A stretch of 6,649 bases of DNA from Nitrospiraceae bacterium UBA2166 (GCA_002328825.1 DCWI01000120.1:1-6649); one strand, 5' to 3'. Shown: positions 1 through 5,762, counted from the first letter of the stretch. A program made the numbers and translations. Notes: generated from the sequence alone by a model not told the origin.

Positions 1-1175
1 TTTTGCAAATCGTCGAGATAATCCGCCCAGTCCTGCATCATCTTTTGCCGCTCGGGAAGGTGTGTCGTGCGATTGTAGGCACCTCTGTTGGGATCACGAA
101 CCGTATGCGCCAACTGGTGCTCAATGTAATCCGGGCGGAAGCCTAACACTTCATCCAAAATCGTCCGCGCCATTGCGCGAAACCCATGGCCGCTCATCTT
201 TTCCTTGTGAATTCCCAGGCTTCGCATCGCGGCAAGAACGGCATTCTCACTCATTGGTCGGTCCACACTTCGTGCTCCGGGAAAAACATACCGCCCACGT
301 CCGGTGAGCGGGTGCAGTTCTTCCAATATTGCTACGGCTTGTTTGGAGAGTGGCACTATGTGCAGGGTGTTGGTCTTGGTGATGGTGTAGCGCCATTTCG
401 CCAAGGCAAGGTCGATGTCGGCCCATTCAGCATGACGTAGCTCACCGGGGCGCACGAAGACCAATGGAGCGAGGCGTAGGGCGCAACGTACAGTAAGCGT
501 CCCTTCGTAGCTGGCCATTGCTCTGAGTAGATCCGCAACCTGCTCAGGTTCTGTTACGGAAGCGAAATGTTTACCTTTAACCGGCGGCAGTGCCCCACGC
601 AGATCGTGGGTGATATCACGTTCGGCTCGTCCGGTGGCGACGGCGTAGCGGAACACCTGTCCACAATTACTCATGGCGCGGTGCGCCGTTTCCAAGGCTC
701 CGCGCTCTTCGATCCGGCGGACGACCTTCAGTAGTTGCGGAGGAGTGATATCGGCAATTGATTTCCCGCCGATCCATGGGAAGATGTCCCGTTCTAACCG
801 ACGAATGATCCGGTTCGCATGATTTGCAGACCAGTTGGGTGAGTACCTTGCGAACCATTCCCGCGCCACCACCTCGAAGCTGTTTGTCGCCGCTCCCAGC
901 ATCGCGGCTTTTTTGGCCTTGCGATGCTCGCTGGGATCGACCTCATTGGCTAGCAGCTTTCGAGCTTTGTCACGCCGCTCGCGGGCATCCCTCAACGATA
1001 CATCGGGATAGACGCCAAGCGACAACCGCTTTTCCTTGCCACCGAACCGGTACTTCAATCGCCACCACTTACCTCCGGTGGGGGAAACTTCAAGATATAG
1101 CCCGCCAGAGTCAAATAGTTTCTTGGGTTTCTCGGCTGGGGTGGCGTTACGAACGGTGGTGTCTACAAGTGGCAT
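1..1175 (-). CDS. P4-type tyrosine recombinase (island integrase), 3' end cut by window edge
   Basis: Site-specific recombinase that would integrate and excise a genomic island. 391 codons are visible from ATG at 1175 with no frameshift; the stop lies beyond base 1, and the sequence already reaches the usual C-terminal WADYLD signature, so only a few codons are probably missing. It opens with MPLVDTTVRNA, the typical start of the DUF4102/P4 arm-binding domain, followed by GGLYLEV, KWWRLKYRFGGKEKRLSLG and YPDVSLRDAR. Catalytic residues visible in the C-terminal half are Arg in FVRPGELRHAEW, a probable Lys in ITKTNTLHIVPLS, His and Arg in SGHGFRAMART, His in HQLAHTVRD and the nucleophilic Tyr in GAYNRT. 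All are present, so the enzyme looks active. No good Shine-Dalgarno serves the ATG; an in-frame TTG at 1187 has AAGGA closer upstream but would add an N-terminus unlike the family. It lies just beyond the 3' end of ssrA in the same orientation, which points to ssrA as its attachment target. Confidence 0.95.
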   Translation of the reverse strand, partial: MPLVDTTVRNATPAEKPKKLFDSGGLYLEVSPTGGKWWRLKYRFGGKEKRLSLGVYPDVSLRDARERRDKARKLLANEVDPSEHRKAKKAAMLGAATNSFEVVAREWFARYSPNWSANHANRIIRRLERDIFPWIGGKSIADITPPQLLKVVRRIEERGALETAHRAMSNCGQVFRYAVATGRAERDITHDLRGALPPVKGKHFASVTEPEQVADLLRAMASYEGTLTVRCALRLAPLVFVRPGELRHAEWADIDLALAKWRYTITKTNTLHIVPLSKQAVAILEELHPLTGRGRYVFPGARSVDRPMSENAVLAAMRSLGIHKEKMSGHGFRAMARTILDEVLGFRPDYIEHQLAHTVRDPNRGAYNRTTHLPERQKMMQDWADYLDDLQ

Positions 1176-1199
1176 ATGGAGGGGCAACTGATCCTTTGT

Positions 1200-1205
1200 A
1201 TTATA
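1200..1205 (-). promoter_or_regulatory. Probable -10 box of the integrase promoter
   Basis: The minus strand reads TATAAT here, a perfect -10 hexamer, 24 bases before the integrase ATG. There is no good -35 at 17 bases: that position is filled by the G-rich repeats. A perfect TTGACA (complement 1241-1246) sits 35 bases upstream, too far for standard spacing. The promoter may be weak or need an activator, or be controlled by a protein bound at the repeats. Confidence 0.45.
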
Positions 1206-1209
1206 TAGA

Positions 1210-1230
1210 TGCCCCCCATATTGCCCCCAT
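1210..1230 (-). repeat. Tandem ATGGGGGCA-type repeats upstream of the integrase
   Basis: On the minus strand there are two near-identical units, ATGGGGGCA (complement 1222-1230) and ATGGGGGGCA (complement 1210-1219), separated by two bases. A related inverted copy, ATGGAGGGGCA, lies on the plus strand at 1176-1186, touching the integrase start codon. They flank and overlap the -35/-10 zone. Inference: integrase arm-type binding sites or an operator for autoregulation. Confidence 0.5.
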
Positions 1231-1246
1231 TTGACTCGGATGTCAA
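1231..1246. repeat. Inverted repeat TTGAC-N6-GTCAA
   Basis: Perfect 5-bp arms separated by six bases, next to the G-rich repeats in the probable attachment region. It could be a recombination-directionality-factor or integrase site; nothing in the sequence proves this. Confidence 0.3.
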
Positions 1247-1353
1247 GAGTGGAACAGTAAAGGGAAAATAAGCGTAACTCTATGATAATACTATGTTATT
1301 GTATGGTGTGCCATCAATTTGAGGAGCATTTCATGCCTCATCTTGAGGGCTGT

Positions 1354-1376
1354 TGGTGGAGGCGGCGGGAATCGAA
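1354..1376 (-). other. Probable island attachment site in the ssrA 3' end
   Basis: The T-arm/acceptor-stem portion of tmRNA is the region usually duplicated by P4-type integrases. The integrase gene begins about 180 bases beyond it. The exact core cannot be set without the distal copy, which is outside the window. Confidence 0.45.
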
Positions 1377-1587
1377 CCCGCGTCCGAAAACCGTCAGCAC
1401 AAGACATCTACATGTGTAGCCGCAGTATTGAGTTTCGCTCCCATCCATGCCCCGCAGCACGGCTCAGAATAGTTGCTAGCCCAGTATCGTCTCGTCTTTC
1501 TTCCCTGGAGCCCAGAAGTCAGACCAGCCTGCTTTATGCCATCCTGATCATTCGCACAGACATCGAATGAGGGACGTCGCTACTTAA

Positions 1588-1617
1588 TTATGCAGCGAGA
1601 GCCAAGTTATCGTTGGC
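1588..1617 (-). other. tmRNA tag-peptide reading frame (ANDNLALAA, stop)
   Basis: Nine codons GCC AAC GAT AAC TTG GCT CTC GCT GCA then TAA. It is preceded by an A-rich stretch ending in CAATT, as expected upstream of a resume codon. It is one residue shorter than the encoded E. coli tag (ANDENYALAA) and lacks the acidic Glu, but keeps the terminal ALAA. Confidence 0.9.
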
Positions 1618-1697
1618 AATTGAATTTTTCCCCAGGTGTTTTACGAGGACCCGAGGACCTCGACATGCAGCCCTGACCCACTAGTCTCCGTCGAAGC

Positions 1698-2174
1698 CTA
1701 TCGCCCCCTCCTTTCTTCTTTCATGGCACGCGCTATCTCGCGTGTATCTTCGCGTTTCTTGATGTCCTCACGCCGGTCGTATTGGCGTTTTCCTCTGGCC
1801 AGAGCCAATTGGAGTTTTGCCAATCCTCGGTCAGTAAAGTAGATCTTCAGAGGAATTAACGTTAGGCCTTTTCGTTGGGTCTGTCCGACCAAGCGATCGA
1901 TTTCTTTTCGGTGAAGCAATAATCTTCGCTCACGCCGAGGAATATGATTCATGATGTTGCCGTGGCTATACTCATTGATATGGCAATTGTGCAATATCAC
2001 CTCGTTATGATCGATGCGTGCGAAGCTCTCCTTCAAATTCACTCGTCCCTCGCGCAAAGCTTTTACTTCGGTCCCGAGCAACGCTAGGCCGGCTTCGAAT
2101 GTGTCCTCAATTGCGTAGTCGTAATAGGCTTTGCGATTTGTTGCGACGGTTCTAATCGGCTTTCGAGATTCCAT
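1698..2174 (-). CDS. smpB: SsrA-binding protein SmpB
   Basis: Small RNA-binding protein that delivers tmRNA to stalled ribosomes; 158 aa, normal for the family. The start ATG at 2174 gives MESRKPIRTVATNRKAYYDY. Longer upstream in-frame starts would add a hydrophobic extension not found in SmpB. Family motifs are present in order: NRKAYYDYAIEDTFEAGLAL, GTEVKALREGRVNLKESF, RRLLLHRKEIDRL, the basic GKRQYDRREDIKKRE loop and tail, and a charged C-terminus ending KEERRGR. The Tyr in GKRQYDRR takes the place of the E. coli decoding-centre His. The stop TAG (1700-1698) and the last two codons lie within the mature tmRNA sequence, an 11-nt overlap. There is no clear Shine-Dalgarno before the ATG, and a good -10 box lies so close that the mRNA may be nearly leaderless. 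It is divergent from the lipoprotein operon. Confidence 0.96.
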   Translation of the reverse strand: MESRKPIRTVATNRKAYYDYAIEDTFEAGLALLGTEVKALREGRVNLKESFARIDHNEVILHNCHINEYSHGNIMNHIPRRERRLLLHRKEIDRLVGQTQRKGLTLIPLKIYFTDRGLAKLQLALARGKRQYDRREDIKKREDTREIARAMKEERRGR

Positions 2175-2181
2175 AATATCA

Positions 2182-2211
2182 AGTATAACAAGCAGGTACG
2201 GCGTGGGTAAA
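2182..2211 (-). promoter_or_regulatory. Candidate smpB(-ssrA) promoter
   Basis: On the minus strand TTTACC (2211-2206) and TATACT (2187-2182) are separated by 18 bases, matching 4/6 and 5/6 of the sigma-70-type consensus. Transcription would begin within a base or two of the smpB ATG, which fits the missing Shine-Dalgarno. Judged by eye only. Confidence 0.35.
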
Positions 2212-2256
2212 TACAGGAAAAAACAGTACATGGTAGGAGTGAGGATAGTGAGAACC

Positions 2257-3192
2257 ATGATAGATGCTCAACTATGCACTTGCGGCCTGTCCCAAACGGC
2301 CGTGGAGCCTGATTATTACCGCTTAGGGTGGCGAGCCAGCAGGGTCTTCTGTGCGTTTTTTTTCCTTGTCGTCGCAGTTATGTTTTTCTCAGGATGTCGG
2401 TCTGGGCTTCCGGATCGAGTGACTGATCTCCCTCTACGCCAGGCCAGCGCCGAAGAACTTGTGACCATGCTCAACCAACGTTCGGAGCAGATCCACAGTT
2501 TGCGCGCACTCGTGCAACTCCAAGCTCGAGGAAAACTCATTCCAATTCGCAGTACGATGAACATGTCGTTGACCTATGTGAAACCGTCATTCATTCGGTT
2601 GCGCGCCTTTGATCCCTTGGGACGAACCTTGTTTGATCTGGCTAGTAACCATATACAGTTTCGCGTTCACTTTCCAATGCAAAATCGTGTGGTGACCGGA
2701 ATCCACTCTGCCACTTCGATAGATTCGCCTTTGGAGACGTCGTCGATGCGGGAACAGTTACTTTATTTGGTGATGGCGGTATCAAAGACGATTCTTGCGA
2801 CCTCAATTGACGATAGGCATCATGTTACGCTCCATGAGGAAGGGTTGTTTTACCGTATTGCAATCATGGAAACTCCGCATGCATCGTATCCGATACGCGA
2901 ATTGTGGGTCGAGCGAATCAATCTTGACGTAGTCAAAGACACGGTATTGAATGCTACTGGCGATCCGATCATCACTGTTAAATTTTCTGACTATCGAGTC
3001 CTTGGAGCACACGGGAAGATCCTCTACCCTTTCCATATGTCCATTCATGATATGAGGACGGATAGTCATTACACGCTGAAATTCCAAGAGGTTATTCCAA
3101 ATCCCGATGTGGAACCGGGAGAATTTGATGTGAGTGGAATGGTGAAACAGAACACTATTGTTGTTCGCGATTCGTGCATGGTGTTTTGCTAA
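2257..3192 (+). CDS. Probable outer-membrane lipoprotein, LolB/DUF4292-like
   Basis: Envelope lipoprotein of unproven function. A basic stretch RLGWRASR is followed by a hydrophobic segment (CAFFFLVVAV) and the lipobox FFSGC, with the lipidated Cys encoded at 2395-2397. Arg follows the Cys, so there is no inner-membrane retention Asp. The mature part begins with a helix-like region (ASAEELVTMLNQRSEQIHSLRAL) followed by beta-rich sequence with LRAFDPLGRTLFDL and ITVKFSDYRV, resembling LolB and DUF4292 proteins that bind lipid-like ligands; the assignment rests on pattern only. The start is uncertain. ATG 2257 (311 aa) has a purine-rich GGAGTGAGG upstream; GTG 2302 gives the neatest signal peptide with Cys at residue 32; ATG 2230 is also possible. 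The protein ends CMVFC, an odd cysteine-rich terminus. It heads the tsaB-rimI-tatC run, with 49 bases to tsaB. Confidence 0.75.
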   Translation: MIDAQLCTCGLSQTAVEPDYYRLGWRASRVFCAFFFLVVAVMFFSGCRSGLPDRVTDLPLRQASAEELVTMLNQRSEQIHSLRALVQLQARGKLIPIRSTMNMSLTYVKPSFIRLRAFDPLGRTLFDLASNHIQFRVHFPMQNRVVTGIHSATSIDSPLETSSMREQLLYLVMAVSKTILATSIDDRHHVTLHEEGLFYRIAIMETPHASYPIRELWVERINLDVVKDTVLNATGDPIITVKFSDYRVLGAHGKILYPFHMSIHDMRTDSHYTLKFQEVIPNPDVEPGEFDVSGMVKQNTIVVRDSCMVFC

Positions 3193-3213
3193 GCAGCTGT
3201 GGTGAATTTTTGT

Positions 3214-3234
3214 GGAGGAAGGTTGCCGGTGTGA
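3214..3234 (+). promoter_or_regulatory. Strong Shine-Dalgarno with start-stop mini-ORF ahead of tsaB
   Basis: GGAGGAAGG at 3214-3222 is the best ribosome binding site in the operon, but it ends 19 bases before the tsaB ATG, too far for normal use. At good spacing it instead faces GTG-TGA (3229-3234), a start codon followed at once by a stop; TTG at 3223 in the same frame would give a three-codon peptide. tsaB ATG follows seven bases after this stop, so reinitiation is possible. Function is inferred, not shown. Confidence 0.3.
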
Positions 3235-3241
3235 CTCGCCC

Positions 3242-4012
3242 ATGACAATTCTCTCGGTTGAAACAGCAACGTCTGTGCAGAGTGTCGCGGTGGTAGGCGA
3301 GAATGGTTTGTGTGCGACAGAAGCGGTGACGCAACCACGATCTTTAGCTACTGCGATGGATCGTTCTCGCCGATGGTCAATCATGCCGGCTATCGATCGA
3401 CTGTTGAACGCGATTGATATGACGCTCAGTGATATCGATGGTTTTGCCGTCTCTATTGGACCTGGATCGTTTACAGGGTTGCGCGTCGGGCTGGCCACTA
3501 TGAAGGGGCTAGCGTATGGTGCGAACAAACCGTTGATTGCTGTGCCAACGCTCCATGCCCTTGCGGTCAATGTGGCTGGGATTGGCCTTCCAATTTGTAC
3601 CGTATTGGATGCAAAACGAGGCGAATTGTTTGTCGCCATATGGCACACACAGCAATCTTCAGATGAGTACGAGTCCCTTGTATGTGTGATGGAGCCACTC
3701 CGCCTTCCTATTGAACACATCGGAGAAAGTTTGTCATCTCACATGCAAGACACTGTTATTGTTGTGGGTGATGGTGTTTCGCTTTGCCGACAGATGATAT
3801 CAGAGCAGTTTGGAAAACGGGTTGTATTTCCTGCTGCAATTGCGTGTTTTCCGTCTGCGATGAGCGTGGCATACGTTGGCAAAGAGCGTTTGGCTCGTGG
3901 TATGCTTGCGGACGGAGAGCTCGCACCGATATATCTGAGACCGCCAGACGCAAAGCCCAATCTGCCTCATCGTGCTGTAGAGTCCAGCACATCATTTGAA
4001 AGCGAAGCGTGA
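3242..4012 (+). CDS. tsaB: tRNA threonylcarbamoyladenosine biosynthesis protein TsaB
   Basis: Non-catalytic partner of TsaD in the cytoplasmic complex (with TsaE) that makes t6A at position 37 of ANN-decoding tRNAs. 256 aa, slightly longer than the E. coli protein. It has the ASKHA-type N-terminus MTILSVETATSVQSVAVV, the diagnostic GPGSFTGLRVG at residues 73-83 followed by LATMKGLAYG, then the DAKRGELFVAIW motif and the C-terminal PIYLRPPDAK. The His usual in the helix before the ...LLPxI motif is Arg43 here (RRWSIMPAI); as TsaB is not catalytic this need not matter. ATG 3242 was chosen because family members start right at this strand; an in-frame GTG at 3212 would add ten unusual residues. 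Its stop overlaps the rimI start by four bases (GTGA), implying translational coupling. Confidence 0.95.
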   Translation: MTILSVETATSVQSVAVVGENGLCATEAVTQPRSLATAMDRSRRWSIMPAIDRLLNAIDMTLSDIDGFAVSIGPGSFTGLRVGLATMKGLAYGANKPLIAVPTLHALAVNVAGIGLPICTVLDAKRGELFVAIWHTQQSSDEYESLVCVMEPLRLPIEHIGESLSSHMQDTVIVVGDGVSLCRQMISEQFGKRVVFPAAIACFPSAMSVAYVGKERLARGMLADGELAPIYLRPPDAKPNLPHRAVESSTSFESEA

Positions 4013-4500
4013 CGATTGATCTTCTAACCGAATTTGATTTGGATACTGTTGTGCGCATCGAACAGGAAACATTTTCAGTGCCGTGGACACGAAAAATGTT
4101 TCGAGATGAGCTTGAAGGCAATCCTTTTGCATCACTGTTGGTGAGCCGGGAGGCAGGAGTGATTGTTGGGTATGTATGCTATTGGGTAATTTTTGAAGAA
4201 CTCCATATTATGAATTTGGCTGTCGTCACAGATTATCAGCGACAAGGGATTGCAAATGCAATGATGAGTCACGCTATCGCGCATGCGTGTGCCAATGGAG
4301 CTCACACGGCTATGCTGGAAGTCCGCGTATCAAATGTGGCTGCGGTTGCGTTTTATACGCGACTCGGATTTCAAAAGATTGCTCTTCGCTATCGCTACTA
4401 TGTGAATCCTGTTGAAGATGCCATGATCTTAAGATGGCGTTCACTTGAAATCAAGAATGATGCACACACATTGGATGGCCAAGAGGCTGTTAGCGGATGA
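4009..4500 (+). CDS. rimI: Ribosomal protein S18-alanine N-acetyltransferase-like GNAT protein RimI
   Basis: GNAT-family acetyltransferase that by family transfers an acetyl group from acetyl-CoA to the N-terminal alanine of a ribosomal protein. 163 aa. GNAT motif A is seen as ELHIMNLAVVTDYQRQGIANAMM, with the acetyl-CoA pyrophosphate loop QRQGIA; motif B is LEVRVSNVAAVAFYTRLGF, followed by the RimI-typical YRYYVNPVEDAMIL. The N-terminal FSVPWT fits the family's F-x-x-P-W substrate-loop motif. The start is GTG at 4009 inside the tsaB stop; no ATG is available near the family N-terminus, and no strong ribosome binding site is seen, consistent with coupling to tsaB. The C-terminal tail after MILRWRSL is about 20 residues longer than needed and low in recognisable features. 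Placement beside tsaB is common in bacteria. Confidence 0.93.
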   Translation: MTIDLLTEFDLDTVVRIEQETFSVPWTRKMFRDELEGNPFASLLVSREAGVIVGYVCYWVIFEELHIMNLAVVTDYQRQGIANAMMSHAIAHACANGAHTAMLEVRVSNVAAVAFYTRLGFQKIALRYRYYVNPVEDAMILRWRSLEIKNDAHTLDGQEAVSG

Positions 4501-5249
4501 CGAGTGATTTTCTGACGCAGCACATTGCCGCAATTCGGCAACGGGTCTATATAGTGTTGGGGTTTCTTACGGTAATGTTCGCTATTTCATTTCTATTCGC
4601 GGACATCATCATCTCATGGTTTCGTCGACCACTCCCAACGGACTTGGTCTTCTATGGACCGGCCGAAGCCCTTTTTGCTGCCATCAAGGTGGCATTTTTT
4701 GCGGCAATACTTTTTACCATGCCCATGCTTATTTACCAAATATGGAAATTTTTTGAACCTGCATTTCTTCCGCATGAGAAACATTCGGTGTTTCCATATA
4801 TCGTGACTGCTACTCTGTTGTTCATGTGCGGATTGGCGGTCTGTAATATTATTATTCTTCCCCTCGCGCTCGAGTATCTTGTGGCACAAGGGGAAAAACT
4901 TGCTTTGGTCCCCGCATTGGCGGTTGGGCAGTATATTGATTTTAATGCAAAGTTCTTGTTGGTGTTTGGTATGGCGTTTGAACTGCCGTTGGTCATGACG
5001 ATGTTGGGACGTATTGGAGCAATTTCCGCGGAACTGTTGGTGAAATTTCGGAAGCATGCGATTGTTGTTTTTTTTCTACTTGCCACAATCATGACCCCAA
5101 CACCAGATGCATTTAACCTCTTGCTCATGGCAGTGCCATTAATTCTGCTCTATGAAGTTGGCATTGTGAGCGTTCGCCTGTGGGGGCAACCACGTGGTGT
5201 GCCACAGAAGACATCTCCGATAAAGCGAGTACGTCGCACTGAGGTCTAA
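4497..5249 (+). CDS. tatC: Sec-independent (Tat) protein translocase subunit TatC
   Basis: Inner-membrane receptor for twin-arginine signal peptides of folded exported proteins. 250 aa with the expected six hydrophobic segments. Key motifs: YQIWKFFEPAFLPHEKH (first periplasmic/cytoplasmic loop, with the conserved Glu of HEK), FGMAFELPLVM (Glu of TM4), and TIMTPTPDAFNLLLMAVPLILLYEVGI (Asp, TM5-TM6). The N-terminal motif normally reads like HLxELRxRL; here it is HIAAIRQRV, so the glutamate corresponding to E. coli E15, implicated in signal-peptide binding, appears to be alanine. The rest of the protein looks intact. The start ATG overlaps the rimI stop by four bases, with AAGAGG about ten bases upstream. 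No tatA/tatB is present in the window, so those must be encoded elsewhere. Confidence 0.97.
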   Translation: MTSDFLTQHIAAIRQRVYIVLGFLTVMFAISFLFADIIISWFRRPLPTDLVFYGPAEALFAAIKVAFFAAILFTMPMLIYQIWKFFEPAFLPHEKHSVFPYIVTATLLFMCGLAVCNIIILPLALEYLVAQGEKLALVPALAVGQYIDFNAKFLLVFGMAFELPLVMTMLGRIGAISAELLVKFRKHAIVVFFLLATIMTPTPDAFNLLLMAVPLILLYEVGIVSVRLWGQPRGVPQKTSPIKRVRRTEV

Positions 5250-5282
5250 AGGGTCTCTCATGACAGGAGTGAAATGCTTTGA

Positions 5283-5316
5283 ATCACCATTGCTTTCATC
5301 AAGATAGGATGGTGAT
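5283..5316. repeat. Inverted repeat ATCACCAT-N18-ATGGTGAT after tatC
   Basis: Perfect 8-bp arms at 5283-5290 and 5309-5316, starting 34 bases after the tatC stop. No T-run follows, so it is not a standard intrinsic terminator. It may stabilise the 3' end of the operon mRNA or be a protein-binding site. Confidence 0.35.
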
Positions 5317-5394
5317 CGGCAGGTTATCTATGGCAATAACACTTGGGTGACCGACAGATACCACAATCTCTTTGCAAAGAAGAAGAGGTGTAGT

Positions 5395-5762
5395 ATGTCT
5401 GGTAAAGTGCCAATGTTTTTTGTGCTGAGCTTGCTGTCATCCTTGTGGGTGGATGAGCTGGGGTACGATACGCACCGCGCATTATTGTTCAGGGTCAGCA
5501 AATGATCGTTCGTTTGGATATTGATATGAATATAAAAGGATCAAATGATTCTGATCGATATGTCCACCCCTCAGTGATCGAGGTTGGTCAATGGCAGTTT
5601 TTTTCTGCGATACGTATTTAACCTCAACATCTGAAGCTACGGAAAAAAATCATAAGCGCGGTGGAAGATGCATACATATTGCAACGTCTTGTATTTGAAT
5701 GAGACGAGGTTGCAACACTTTTCTCGATCGTGAAGGATGTATTTTCAGAAGCGTCTTCATAG
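5395..5762 (+). pseudogene. Decayed small secreted-protein gene (unrecognised)
   Basis: An ATG at 5395 with AAGAGG seven bases upstream opens MSGKVPMFFVLSLLSSLWVD, which looks like a signal peptide, but this frame stops at 5503-5505. One frame over, from about 5457, there is protein-like sequence: VRYAPRIIVQGQQMIVRLDI and then SVIEVGQWQFFSAIRI, to TAA at 5619. In that same frame the reading continues with LKLRKKIISAVEDAYILQRL, a TGA at 5700, then DEVATLFSIVKDVFSEASS and a final TAG at 5760. One frameshift near 5455 and two in-frame stops would join these into one protein of about 120 aa. The family is not recognised. Chance open stretches remain possible. Confidence 0.4.

Larger units (their letters stand above)
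1..1353. mobile_element. Edge of a genomic island inserted at the ssrA 3' end
   Basis: The P4-type integrase and its upstream region directly abut the CCA end of tmRNA on the minus strand. P4-type integrases commonly target the 3' ends of tRNA and tmRNA genes and restore the RNA gene upon insertion, which matches the intact ssrA seen here. The boundary at 1353/1354 is inferred; the crossover probably lies inside the last bases of ssrA. The rest of the element and the second att copy would lie left of the window and cannot be seen. It could also be a degraded remnant carrying only the integrase. Confidence 0.65.
1354..1708 (-). ncRNA. ssrA: tmRNA (one-piece), complete
   Basis: Acts with SmpB to rescue ribosomes stalled on mRNAs lacking a stop codon and tags the nascent peptide for proteolysis. 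The mature RNA is 355 nt. The 5' end GGGGGCGATAGGCTTCGACGG and the 3' end GCGGGTTCGATTCCCGC plus CGCCTCCACCA are hallmark tmRNA ends. The acceptor stem GGGGGCG/CGCCTCC pairs fully with one G-U, the T arm is a perfect 5-bp stem, and CCA is encoded. The tag reading frame runs from the resume codon GCC at 1617 to TAA at 1588 and encodes ANDNLALAA, giving AANDNLALAA with the alanine carried by tmRNA. The end LALAA fits the ClpXP-recognised C-terminus. The 5' end overlaps the end of smpB, and no clear own promoter is visible in the 3' part of smpB, so co-transcription with smpB is likely. The 3' end is the probable attachment site of the adjoining island. Confidence 0.97.

Noticed and set aside
824..1234. 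136-codon plus-strand reading frame
   Set aside because: It is antisense to the integrase, whose full set of motifs is intact; the translated sequence has no recognisable features.
1241..1246. TTGACA on the minus strand as the integrase -35 box
   Set aside because: It is 35 bases from the TATAAT box, twice the normal spacing.
1335..1350. Hairpin (CCTCA/TGAGG) just past the ssrA 3' end as a terminator
   Set aside because: The stem is only five pairs and no T-run follows on the minus strand; it may be part of the attachment region instead.
1319..1570. Plus-strand reading frame beginning MRSISCLILRAV
   Set aside because: It is the antisense of the 3' half of tmRNA.
2803..3720. 305-codon minus-strand reading frame
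   Set aside because: It lies opposite the lipoprotein gene and tsaB; the composition looks like a shadow and tsaB motifs on the plus strand are unambiguous.
3739..4121. Minus- and other-frame reading frames across the tsaB/rimI junction
   Set aside because: Shadows of the two overlapping genes; no motifs and no ribosome binding sites.
5597..5609. GCAG-T7-CTGC palindrome-like sequence as a terminator
   Set aside because: The T-run is the loop rather than following the stem, and it falls inside the possible pseudogene.
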